From NCBI GenBank assembly GCA_963556255.1, contig OY744606.1:69974670-70038669 (forward strand): DNA of 64,000 bases, written 5' to 3'. The translations under genes and the position numbers were made by a program. The stretch is from Allolobophora icterica. Taxonomy: Eukaryota; Annelida; Clitellata; Crassiclitellata; Lumbricidae. Shown one piece after another: positions 45,254 to 55,807 of this stretch (positions are counted from its first letter, which is position 1; every line of letters begins with the position of its first letter). A model generated the notes under the pieces. The model worked only from the letters and a program-made list of their open reading frames with translations, searched no databases and was not told the origin of the DNA.

Positions 45254-48200
45254 ATGGGAAGAAGCTTTTGGATCATCGTGAACGTGTTCATCACAATTAC
45301 AGTCGCAATTCCCAGACTTAGTAATTAAGTGTCCTCTTGCTCAGTAGGCCATATATAGCCTCATTTCTGTAGCATATAGTTGATTAAACTGATATATTTA
45401 AAGAGTAGGAAAATTATAGGCAACGTTAAAATGATACATTCGATATATTATGCTATCCCTGAAATGTCCTGTCGCACTAGTTCTTTAACTTGAACTTTTG
45501 TGCGTTTCATCTTCATCAATAACACATGATGCGGATTTGCTTTTCAAAATTTAAGCAAATGCGTTTTCTATTATTTCTTGATCAGAAATTAATAACAGTA
45601 CTTTTCCACGTTACATATCTTTATCATTAAAATTACTTTTCCACTTACATATCTGTATTATTTTTTCTCTCATTTTCTTTCAAATTTAATTTACTTTAAT
45701 GATGTGCACCATAATTATCTTGTTAAGTCTCTAACAAAACTCATTTTACCTGGAAGTATAATTCAACAAATTTCTTAATCAATCCTAGCATCATTGACAA
45801 TGCAATGTCTAGACTAATGTTCATTTCAATTTGGCAATGCATTCGACTCTCTAATCACGTTTTAAGAGTTTTAATTAAAATTCAACACAAGTCAATATCA
45901 CACAGTTTCACGAAGGATAGCAGACTATGCCTATCACGCATTTGCATATTCCTGTTGTGATAAGTGTGGCCTTACTTAGACCAGCATCTGCTTTATAAAG
46001 TTAAATCTAAGTATTATGAGTTAATCTACCTCCCTTCAATGGAAGACTCGTTGCTGAAGGTTGTCTGTCACTCGTACTTGATTCGTAGTCGCCTTATTAG
46101 TTCTTGCCAACCTCCATCTTGTGATGACTTGTTCAATTTGCAACGAACTCGAGTTTGCTTCGTATCGGTGTCTCTATGCAGATGACACCCAACTCTTCAT
46201 ATTCTTCTCTCCAGGCTCTTTTTCCACCGCCATCACACAACTACTCAACGTGGTTAACCTTATTTCACAGTGGATGTCATCCAATCTCCTCTGCCTTAAC
46301 CCTTCCAAAACTGAATTCATCATCCTAGGCCTTCATGATCAAATCAAGAAAATTCCTGATCCTTCCATAAACCTTTCGACTAACTCATTGTCACTCACCT
46401 TCACTTCTGACTCCCCTGTTCGCAATCTTGGTGTTATTTTTGATCCACACCTCTCCTTCTCTAACCACATCTCCAACCTCTCGCGCTCCTGCTTCTTGCA
46501 CATTCGTGACCTCCGACGCATACGACCCATGCTTGACCTTAAAACTGCCTCCACCATTGCTACCTCCATTGTTCATTCGAAGCCTGATTACTGCAATTCT
46601 CTTTTCCTCAACCTTGAATCCACTTAAATCAAGCGTCTACAGCTTATCCAAAACTCACTAGCCAGAGCTGTTACTAGAACGCCAAAGCATCATCATATCA
46701 CTCCCATCCTCAAATCACTCCATTGGTTAAAAATCCCAGAGCGAATCCACTACAAAGTCCTATCACTAACCTACAACTCCCTACAATATTCCCAGCCCAA
46801 GTACCTTCGTGATCTCTTCACCATTCAGACAACCCGCTCCACCAGATCATCCTCAATTCTCAGTCTTTCTCGACCCCCAGTCACTACTCACCTCAAGTTC
46901 TCCAACAGAGCTATTTCCATCACAGCACCACGCCTCTGGAATGATCTCCCCCTGAATTGCGCAGTTTCTTAGTGCCTCCATCATCATTGCAATCCGTCCT
47001 TCATCCTCATGTTAGTCTATCTATCACCCCGGGGCTTTCCACTCAAAACTGAAGTCTCACCTTTTCAAATACTCTTACCCTGACTCATCTGATACTCCGC
47101 CTTCCAATTCTTCTCGCCGTAAACGACTCCCGCCTTGCCTCTTCTTATCTGTTACCCTGGAAATCGGACTTGGACCTCTGTTGGACTACTCTCTGGAAAC
47201 CCCCTTTGATTTGGTTTGGCCTCCTGGAAATCGGACTCGGACCTCTTTTGGACCACTCTCTGGAAACTCTCCTGATCTGGTACCCTGGAAATCGGACTTG
47301 GACCTCTTTTGGACTACTCTCTGGAAACCCCCTTTGATTTGGTTCGGCCTCCTGGAAATCGGACTTGGACCTCTTTGGACTACTCTCTGGAAACCCCCTC
47401 TGATCTGACGTAGCGCTCGTGAATAGGCTGGTATCCTGCGCTTGGCCTTCGAGTGGCGCTTTAGAAGTTTGGAGATTACGATTACGATTACGATGATGTG
47501 AAGAAAACTTTTCTCTCTCTTCGTCGAAAATGTCCAACCACCATAATGTAATGAAATGTAATGTAAATCTCCGAAATTTCTCAGCGCCACACAAAAGCCA
47601 CGTCAGGGAGACCAGCTTAAACACCGGCGCTATATAAAATCAAGTCCGCAATAGCCACGTCCGCCTTGCCCGTTCTGGTGCCAGGTAAGAGTCCGGGGAG
47701 GTCAAGTCGGGGAAACAGTAGGGTGCTACGGTGGTAATCGGTGATGATGGCGGTTGTGTGGTGGCGTAGGAATGGATTCAGGATAGGATAGCTTGAAGAG
47801 TTCGGTTTTCAGTCGTGAGTGGAAAGTAGCGGAGGACAGTGCGAGCGGAGGAGAGGTGATGTCAACAGGCGATATGGGAGGATGAGCAAAGTGGCGGAGA
47901 TCTTTTGAGAGATTGTTCCAAAGAGCCGGTGCAGCATAGACTAAGGAGCGGTTGCAGAATTTCAGAGATGAGAAGACTGAAGGCCGAGATAGAGAAAGAT
48001 ATGATGATGAGCGAGTAGACCCGGGCGGTTGGATGGTAAATAGCTGGCGAATGGAAGAGTGCGTTTTATACTCGAGCACAACTCAAGCGACCACTCAATC
48101 ACCGCTAGTCACCAAAACGACTGCAGATCTCCGTAACGTTCCACAACGTCATTATACCGATAAGTGAATAGAGGTCAATTGAATCCCTCTAATTCACTAC

Positions 48201-51200
48201 CATGCTGATTGTCTCGAACGGTAAAATATCACTCTTTATTCGATCAACCAGGAGTGAAACTAGCCACCTGAACGTCGAACATCCATCGTTCTCGACCGCT
48301 ACCATCAAACTGACACGTCTTCAGATTCTTTTCCACGCAGCGCCTTCACAGTTGGTTGAGATTTTGACTGAGCCAATCAGCGCCTTCCTCAGCGTCTTCT
48401 TTCACAGTCCAGGAACCCTGAAATATCCCCGAACCTTATATATTTATATATATATATAAGATGCTGGTTCGAGATGCTGGTTCGAGATGCTAGTAATTAA
48501 TAACTACTATTAATTAATCATGAATCTAATTAACTTTCTGTGCTTAACATGTTGTCGCGTGTGGAGATCGACGACAACGACGAGATGTCATCATCATCAT
48601 GATAATGATGTCGTTGCTGGTCGAGATGGAATGATGACGGACGAAAAGCCAGTCTCCACTTGGGCAACAATGAAGGCAGCGAGGCCCAGGTGTAATCGGA
48701 CACCACACAGCCAAGGTGTAATAGGACACCTCGCGGCTATGGTGTAACCAGACACCGCCCGCGCTGCAGGCGAGCGACGACCCGCGTATCGAGGAGCAAT
48801 CTGACACTAATTGACGATAGCTTGACGTGGGGAGGGGGGCTGACTGATGCACGCTGGAGTTCCTACTTAACAGAAGGGAACGGAGAACACGGGACGGTTA
48901 CTACTGACGAACGCGACGTGTGAACATCGGTCGAGCGATCAACATCGGGAGGAACGATCAGCGGCGGCGGCAGAGTATAGTCCGTCAGATTCAGGGACTG
49001 ACGCGAAAGAACGATCTGTAGTTAGGCTGTACGAAGCAACATTTGAGATAGTCCGATTTAATATCTAAACGCTTTAATACTACGTGGAAGTTCCCGTAGA
49101 GTTAGTGTATATATATATTTGTTTCTTTAATTAAATTCATTTATTAATTAAACAAAGTTCGTCGTGAATCTTCTATAGAAAAGTTAGGCACGTTAAATAA
49201 AAGTGCAAGTAAAAGAACAAGCAATCGAGGGTCGACATCAACACACGGCAAACACACGACAGGGCGACCTCCGATTGCGACATTGGCGCAGTCGACAGGG
49301 TTTTCCACCGAAGACGTCACGACGAAAAGCGGAACCGGAAACGGAAAGAGGAATCTCAACAGATCGGGACCAGCGGCGAATACAACCCTTCGCAACTGGA
49401 GAAATCGAGTGCCGGACTCCGGAGACGAAGGACTCGAAGGAACCGACAGCAACAGGCAAGGACGAGGAACAAGAGCGCCGACGGACGACCGACCATCGCT
49501 AGCAACGACGGACGGGAGTGGCAACGGAGGACAGCGGATCAGCCAAGATACCAAAAGACGGAACACGCTCGACGTATCAGAGGGTAAGTCCTTACTGGTA
49601 GTCGTGGTAATCTGTGAGGTTGCGGTTGAGGTCTGGATGAGGATTGGTGTGCGAATAGCCGAGGCTTTTGCGTAGCTCCTTTTGCTCAGTTCTGTTCTTG
49701 TTGTATTTGTGGTAGAATTTTAGGACGTTGTTTTCTTTGATTTCTGACCAGCGGTGACTCTCCTCTAGCTTACTTATCTTTTTCTATTAGTGAGCGGACT
49801 GTTGGAAGATGGATAAGTTGTCGGTAGAGAAAAGAATGATGGTGCAGAACACGCCCCATCACAGACTAGTCGCATATCTGAGAAAGATGGGACTAGGAGA
49901 GAAGGAATTGAATTCCATGAATATGAACCAGCTCCGAGAGGCTAGCGCTGAAATAATTGTTTCTGGACGGGAGGCCCCGACAGAAGTAAGTGAGGAAGTA
50001 AGCATAGATAGCCTAGATAACAGTATTCGCTCGACAGTGCAGAGGCAGCTAGTCGAGCTCAAACAATTAAAATACGAGAGAAAGGAAGCGGAGAGAGCGG
50101 AGAGGAGAAGCGAAGAGGAGGAGGAAAGGCAGAGAAGGATCGAAGAAGAGAGAGAGAGGAGACTAGAAGAGGAAGAAGAAAGGCAGAGAAGTGAAGAGAA
50201 CGAGGAAGCGGAGAAACTGAGGAAAGAAGAAGGAGAGGAAGCGGAGCGGAGACTCAGGCTGCTTGAGGAGAGAGCGGAGAGGAGAAAGGAAGAGAAGGAG
50301 GAAAGGCAGAGAAGGATCGAAGAAGAGAGAGAGAGGAGACGACAAGAGGAAAAGGAGAGACTGAGGCCCCTTTGGGAGAAGCAGGCTGAGAAGCTCAGGC
50401 TGCTTGGGGAGGAGAGCAGGCTGCTTGATGAGAAGCAGGCTGAGAGACTATGGCTTCTTGAGGAGAAACGGAGGAGAGAAAAAAAGGAGGAAACAGAGAG
50501 ACTCAGAATGCCAGAGGAAAAGCAGGCTGAGAAACTCAGGCTTCAGGAGGAGAAGCAGAGGAGAGAAGAGAAAGAGGAAGCAGAGAAATTAAGGCTTCAG
50601 GAGGAGAAACGGAGGAGAGAAGATGAGGAGGAACAAGCTAGAAGCAAGCAGGTGAGCGCGTGTGCGGTCCAGCCAACCGTGACCAGAGCTCAAGACAGAC
50701 AGGCAGACAGACAAAGCGAGACGCGACAAGACGGACTGCCATTGATACAAGAGATAGACCAGCATGCATTGCCGACAAACCCGGATTGCATTGACGTGGA
50801 GGAGACTTATGTAAGAGAATACATGAAAGTGTATATTACAGGGCTCCCTGTGATATCGTCTCTAATAGATAGCGGGGCCGAATATAATTGTGCGCGAGCA
50901 GAACTAATCAGGCCGCTCAACCTACCTGTGGTCAAGCAAGGAGAGGTGAAGGGGCTGAACGGTCAATCAATGATTGTGGACGTGATGCGGCTGAGACTAA
51001 AGGGGTCTCAGGCCGGCGAGGACAGGGAGGGGGAGGTAAATTACGCCCCTGATGTTCGGATATGGGCGGCACTCATTAAAGACCTTAATGAACCGTTAAT
51101 TATCACGCCCACTACAGCCGACTTGCTGCGCGAGACAGCGTTGTACTCGTGTCACGCGGCCAGCGCTCCTGAAATAGATCAAATTTCAGAAGCGCAGGCG

Positions 51201-54200
51201 GTCGCAAGGACTGAGACGAGTGAGGAAGAGGAGAGAGGGGAGGAGGTAGAGGGACTTAGGACGCTGATAGGCGAGGATTACTTCACGGTCGCTCAAGCAG
51301 AGTGTAGGAGAAATCGGTCCCGAAGAAACGGATAATGAAGAACTATTCTTCAATCCTGAGATACCACCCCCACCCAAGGAAGACACAATAGTAGGCAGAA
51401 ACAAGATGGCGGCTGAACAAGCACAATGTTCGACACTAGCACCATTCTTGGCCCACGGGAAAATTGGGGCGAAGAGCTTCTTCACTGAAGACAATTTGCC
51501 CTTTCATAAAGACAAAATAGCTGGGCATTCTGTAAAACAACTGTGCTTGCCTAAAGAGAGAATAGACAAAGTCATCATCCAATCACCGGAAGCGCGAGGA
51601 GCAAAGAAGGAGGGCCAATGGCAAGGCCCGGCCATCATCGCTCAGGTGAAATCGCCCTACACATACATCGTGGAAATAAGGGGCAAAAGCCGCTTACTAC
51701 ACGCAAATCGGATTCGCAAATATAACGAAAGAATGCAGCAAGCATTGATTAACAATTGCTCCATTCTGGTCGAGAAGGACGAAGACTTCGGTCACGGGGA
51801 AGCGGTGGGTAGCTTCGTCACGAGGCAGACAAGGCCCAGTGCACAAGTAGACCCTATTGCCGTTGCACACTTAACGGTACCCGAGCGGAAACAGCTGTTT
51901 AGTCTGTTAGACAGGTTTCCAGATGTGTTCTCGGACAAACCAGGTTTCTGTCCCGTCCTAGAACACACAATCACGGTTAGCGCGGAGTTCAGGCCGAAGA
52001 GTTTGCGAGCCTATAAGGTGCCGGAACTGCTCAAACCGGAGATGGAGAAGCAGACCCGCGAACTTTTGGCCCTAGGTATCATCACTCCCTCACATAGTGA
52101 CATGGCAGTACACTCGATGACGGGGCCGGATCACATGAAACACCTAGAGAAATACTTAATGACTATTCAACAGTCGGGTCTGACCCTTAACATTAAGAAG
52201 AGTTCGTTTGCTAGGCGACAAACAACGTTTGTAGGTCACCTGATCGGATCAGGGAGCATTGAACCGGATCCTATGAAAATCGCAGGGCTAGGGAAAATCC
52301 CTCAACCCGAGTCCAAAAAGGACATACGGAGATTAATTGGCTTCTTCAGCTATTTTAGGAACTTCATCCCTAACCTGGCTGAGACAGCCAGAATTCTCAC
52401 TGACTTGACCCAGAAATCGGTGCCTGCTAAGATACCCTGGCGAATTGAACATCAAAATGCGCTAGATAAACTTACGCACGATTTGAATAACGCGGTACGT
52501 TTGCAGACAATTGACTACGGCAGAGAGTTTGGTCTATCGACTGACGCTTCAGACAAAGCAGTCGATTGCTGCGTATTCCAAATTCAAGACGAGGGTACAG
52601 AACGGCCAATATGTTGCGCCAGTTCTAAATTAGATGCTACGCAAGCGCGTTGGGCCACTGTGGAACGCGAAGCGTACGCTGTAATCTTTGCGTTGAAGAA
52701 GTTTAGGAATTTGATTTGTATGTCAAGGACCACCCTCTACTCTGACCACCACCCCTTGATTTTCCTAACTGCTTCTACGCCCACAAGTGCTAAACTTGCG
52801 AGAGGGGCTCTGGCCCTCCAGGACTTCGATATGTCTTTTGAATATCGACCTGGGGTGCTGAATATTCCCACTGATCTTTTGTCCAGACTATGATTGAGAA
52901 AGAAGGCGGACTACCATGTAAGGCACCGCGACAACTGTAAATATATTTCTAACTGTGCTGATATTTTGTATTTTCATGGGAACGACGAGGACATGGTCTG
53001 GAGGAAATCGATGGAGGGAACGACATCATTCTCAGCCGGGAGGCGAACCAATGACTGGCTTTGTCCTCCCCCGGGAAGGGAGGTGTCGCGTGTGGAGATC
53101 GACGACAACGACGAGATGTCATCATCATGATAATGATGTCGTTGCTGGTCGAGATGGAATGATGACGGACGAAAAGCCAGTCTCCACTTGGGCAACAATG
53201 AAGGCAGCGAGGCCCAGGTGTAATCGGACACCACACAGCCAAGGTGTAATAGGACACCTCGCGGCTATGGTGTAACCAGACACCGCCCGCGCTGCAGGCG
53301 AGCGACGACCCGCGTATCGAGGAGCAATCTGACACTAATTGACGATAGCTTGACGTGGGGAGGGGGGCTGACTGATGCACGCTGGAGTTCCTACTTAACA
53401 GAAGGGAACGGAGAACACGGGACGGTTACTACTGACGAACGCGACGTGTGAACATCGGTCGAGCGATCAACATCGGGAGGAACGATCAGCGGCGGCGGCA
53501 GAGTATAGTCCGTCAGATTCAGGGACTGACGCGAAAGAACGATCTGTAGTTAGGCTGTACGAAGCAACATTTGAGATAGTCCGATTTAATATCTAAACGC
53601 TTTAATACTACGTGGAAGTTCCCGTAGAGTTAGTGTATATATATATTTGTTTCTTTAATTAAATTCATTTATTAATTAAACAAAGTTCGTCGTGAATCTT
53701 CTATAGAAAAGTTAGGCACGTTAAATAAAAGTGCAAGTAAAAGAACAAGCAATCGAGGGTCGACATCAACACACGGCAAACACACGACAGGGCGACCTCC
53801 GATTGCGACACATGTCTTAATATTAAATTGCAATTCAGTGTCCAATGTCTAATCATAAGATTTTATTGTGTGGCCATATGGAGATCATTACAAGGTATAC
53901 AAAGCCGATACAGACATTTACAAGACTTTTATACATTATGTATCTTGTTGTGCACAGACATACCACCTGTTGATGAATGCGGATTCCAACTAAATTACAC
54001 CTTGGTTCATCGTTTTCCGGAGGGCAGGCCTGTATTTGGAGTAGAAGTGATTGACAATGAAGTTTACATTCTTCGAGGCAGCACAACTTATATCGAAGTC
54101 TTCGACAGACACACCTTCAAACCCAAGAGGAACATAAGTATAGAACACATTCAACAACCGTACAATTTGGCACAGTCAAGACACAAGTCTTCTGCAACGT

Positions 54201-54829
54201 CTCTTTTCATTATTGACTTCTTAAATACAGTCAATCTGACCGTGGTCAAATTGCCCTGCGGAACAGTGACACAATGGCCTTTTAATGAACATAATGTAAC
54301 TGTCTTGGGTCTCACTGGGTCAAGTCTCTACACTGGAGCAAACATTCTCCTCACTGCAATGGCGAGTCGAAAGATAAAGGAATTCACTCCAGACGGAAAT
54401 CTAGTTTGCGAGGTCACTTTACGCAATATATCGACTCCACGCCAAAGCATCAAAGTGGCTTTTGACCGCTACGTCGTCTGCGCAGGCGAATATCCACCTG
54501 ATCTGCACCGTGTCTGTCTTGTGAACGGGAACGGAGAACCAATCAAATGCTACGGTGGAGAGAGAGGTTCAGGAGTGGGTCAGCTGAACAGACCAGTACG
54601 ACTGGTGCTGAACAAGAAGAAATGCATCCTAGTCGCAGACATCGAAAACAGGAGAGTGGTATTGTTAAACCAGAATCTCGAATACGTCAGAAATCTGATT
54701 AATGGGGATCTTGAGGGTCCTCAACGTTTCTCCCTAGATCAAGAGGAACACCTGTTATATGTCGCCGATAATACATATGAGGAAAGCCCTATTGCGGTCA
54801 GCGGTCGCGTGAAGGTGTTCAAGATTTAA
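45254..54829 (+). CDS. Secreted NHL-repeat protein, copy 3; 8.6-kb transposon-filled intron
   Basis: The CDS is join(45254..45320, 53958..54829), 312 residues. Exon 1 encodes MGRSFWIIVNVFITITVA, a signal peptide. The donor is GTAATTAAG, weaker than the GTAAGTG of genes 1 and 2. The acceptor ..gtgcacag ends at 53957. The mature part keeps DECGFQLNYTLVHRFPEG and the NHL signature CYGGERGSGVGQLNRP..ILVADIENRRVVLLN. Sequons include RNIS and NVT. Its exon 2 is closest to copy 4, with which it shares intron sequence. The intron holds two LINE pieces, a minisatellite and gypsy element B. If the weak donor or the distance blocks splicing, exon 2 could be silent; exon pairing over 8.6 kb is inferred from phase and paralogy. 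Confidence 0.65.
46085..47500 (+). mobile_element. L2/CR1-like LINE, RT C-terminal half to 3' tail
   Basis: LYADDTQLFIFFSPGSFS (the YADD motif, near 46180), LNPSKTEFIILGLHDQIKKI, then SRSCFLHIRDLRRIRPML and HSKPDYCNSLFLNLEST (open to 46627). Beyond a stop: QNSLARAVTRTPKHHH, LKSLHWLKIPERIHYKVLSL and APRLWNDLP. It closely resembles the copy at 34310-36660. The 3' end contains the 60-bp minisatellite, then ggcgctttagaagtttggagattacgattacg. It lies in the gene 3 intron. Confidence 0.85.
47154..47406 (+). repeat. Minisatellite of ~60-bp units in the LINE 3' region
   Basis: Four units of ccctggaaatcggacttggacctcttttggactactctctggaaac.., arranged as an alternating dimer: spacer ccctttgatttggtttggcct in units 1 and 3, a ctctgatctgg-type spacer in 2 and 4. 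Confidence 0.85.
47520..48080 (-). mobile_element. L2/CR1-like LINE 3' end, tail-to-tail with the previous copy
   Basis: On the minus strand HSSIRQLFTIQPPGSTRSSS, then RSLVYAAPALWNNLSKDLR and FHSRLKTELFKLSYP (48079-47726), the C-terminus of an L2-type RT. A GCGC-box 3' UTR follows, with a tail of aatgtaatgaaatgtaatg type near 47540. Confidence 0.8.
48298..48552 (+). repeat. Segment shared with the copy 4 upstream region
   Basis: accatcaaactgacacgtcttcagattcttttccac.. to ..gcttaacatgt matches 58304-58670. The main difference is the (TA)n length: about 20 bp here versus about 138 bp there. Confidence 0.85.
48553..49282 (+). repeat. 5' LTR of element B
   Basis: 730 bp. It contains three 16-bp inverted repeats GGTGTAA(T/C)..GACACC at 48689, 48715 and 48741, exactly 26 bp apart. 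TATATATATAT is near 49108 and AATAAA near 49195. Confidence 0.93.
48689..48756 (+). promoter_or_regulatory. Array of three inverted-repeat boxes in the LTR
   Basis: ggtgtaatcggacacc (48689-48704), ggtgtaataggacacc (48715-48730) and ggtgtaaccagacacc (48741-48756) have a 26-bp period. The middle one extends to AGGTGT..ACACCT, resembling inverted T-box half-sites. The array is conserved in the LTRs of A and B but diverged in C. A regulatory role is inferred. Confidence 0.45.
49284..49299 (+). other. Primer binding site of element B (tRNA-Ser type)
   Basis: TGGCGCAGTCGACAGG lies one base after the 5' LTR, as in element C. Confidence 0.7.
49584..49790 (+). other. Candidate leader intron of element B
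   Basis: Donor agagg/GTAAGTCC and acceptor ctttttctattAG with a pyrimidine tract, 207 bp, ending 18 nt before the gag ATG. Same position and length as in A and C. Confidence 0.4.
49809..51335 (+). pseudogene. Truncated gag-protease fusion of element B
   Basis: 508 residues: Gag N-terminus (MDKLSVEKRMMVQN..HRLVAYLRKMGLG), an expanded Glu/Arg coiled coil, then an in-frame junction (EEEQARSKQVSACAVQP) into pol. The protease is intact (SLIDSGAEYN). The capsid and zinc knuckle are missing. The frame ends after VAQAECRRNRSRRNG, where 8 nt present in element A are absent. It might still give a Gag-protease polypeptide with a coiled coil, but nothing shows it is expressed. Confidence 0.8.
51406..52893 (+). 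pseudogene. Pol remnant of element B: integrase ends, RT ends, RNase H
   Basis: The 495-codon open frame is in the +1 frame relative to 49809-51335. It starts just before integrase, then jumps from KERIDKV to IIQSPEARG, losing the zinc domain and D,D-35-E core but keeping the GPY/F-like module. It jumps again from PSHSD to MAVHSMTG, losing the RT palm up to the first residues of FVDD. RNase H follows with STDAS and VEREAY retained and YSDHHPL changed. Both joins keep the frame and occur at 2-3 nt microhomologies. Confidence 0.85.
53084..53810 (+). repeat. 3' LTR of element B
   Basis: 727 bp, preceded by gggaagggagg. Identical by eye to the 5' LTR except for one fewer TCA unit near 53115. Confidence 0.93.
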
Positions 54830-55229
54830 TTAAATGAGACACGATTGGTTCTAAATATTTTCGAAATATTCAGATTGCTCTCAGCAGTGAATTTAAACAT
54901 TTTGTATATAATGTGGCCCTGTATATGGCCTATTGTAAACCATTTCTGATTGAGAAGCGGTCTTCAGACTCTAATTTAGTTGCTCCCAATTATTAGCCAA
55001 AACTCAGCAGCGGCAACACATCTAATATTAGGAACAATCTTGAAAATATGCTATACATTTTCTACCCTAAGAATATATTTCTCGAGAATTTTCACTAAAA
55101 GCTGCAGAATTGACTTATTGTAACAATTGTTAACTATAAAGCTTGCTATAGACTTCTATGAATAAAGAATTGATTAAACCTTGAATTATTTGTCGATGCT
55201 GCATATCTTGAAAACCGTTTGAGCATATA
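54830..55229 (+). other. 3' flank of gene 3, shared with genes 2 and 4
   Basis: Conserved block ending ..aaaaccgtttgagcatat, where a LINE tail begins. atgaataaagaattgat near 55158 is a candidate polyadenylation signal; it is mutated to aacaaa in copy 4. Confidence 0.6.
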
Positions 55230-55230
55230 G

Positions 55231-55806
55231 AACAGAACAGAACAGAAAAGAACGCTTTTTATTGGTCCACACATATAATTTACATACATTCCTTTAACAT
55301 CAGGTTGTTTTATCAGTCCCGCAGAGTCATTTATCGTTCAACAGATACTATTTTAATAAACCATTGTTTGTATTAACAACGATACACAGAACTAATTTAA
55401 CTTATCTTATTAACATGCTTGTTTTAATACATAAAATTCACAAATTTTCAGAGCAGTAATATATGATCATTAAATTAATATCATTGGTTAGTGCTGAGTC
55501 TGTTTTTCAATACAAGAAAACTAAAGAAACCTGAATGATAAGGCTCGGAAATATTAATAGGACACAAAGGGAGACCCAGAAGGAATGGTGTCCCGCTAGA
55601 GCGAGACCCCTATTGCTTATTAATTCCCAACATGGTAGTCGAGTATAAGGACCAAGAGATTAAGTGAGTTAATATAATGTAGGATACCATAAAGTAAAGT
55701 GAGGCAGAGCAATAATAAGTGAAGTAAAATTACTTTGGTAAAGTTATGTAAAGTAATTTTAACTCTAAAATAATATTATTGTAAAGTAATATTATGGTAA
55801 AGTACT
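55231..55806 (-). mobile_element. Jockey-like LINE 3' UTR
   Basis: On the minus strand it ends with accaataaaaagcgttc and an (AGAAC)n-type tail. The block tcccgcta..gagacccc resembles the 3' UTRs at 21160 and 63140. A (GTAAAGTAATTTTA)-like low-complexity stretch lies at 55680-55800. Confidence 0.6.
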
Positions 55807-55807
55807 A

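Larger units (their letters stand above)
48553..53810 (+). mobile_element. Gmr1-like Ty3/gypsy LTR retrotransposon, element B, internally deleted
   Basis: 5258 bp, TGTCGC...GCGACA ends, CATGT target duplication (48548-48552, 53811-53815). The LTRs (730 and 727 bp) differ, as far as I can see, only by one TCA unit. Three large internal deletions remove the Gag capsid plus zinc knuckle, the integrase core and the RT palm; an 8-bp deletion near 51300 also shifts the frame. The element cannot make a working polymerase or integrase. LTR near-identity implies very recent movement, so it must have been mobilised in trans (inference). It belongs to the same LTR subfamily as A. Confidence 0.92.

Noticed and set aside
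49284..49299. TGGCGCAGTCG as part of a tRNA gene
   Set aside because: Only the primer-complementary segment is present and it abuts LTR ends in three elements; no cloverleaf follows.
49283..49675. Leader open frames between primer site and gag (also near 13173-13573, 29911-30303)
   Set aside because: Three overlapping frames, the longest starting within the primer binding site at a TTG, and none matches a known domain; more likely untranslated leader.
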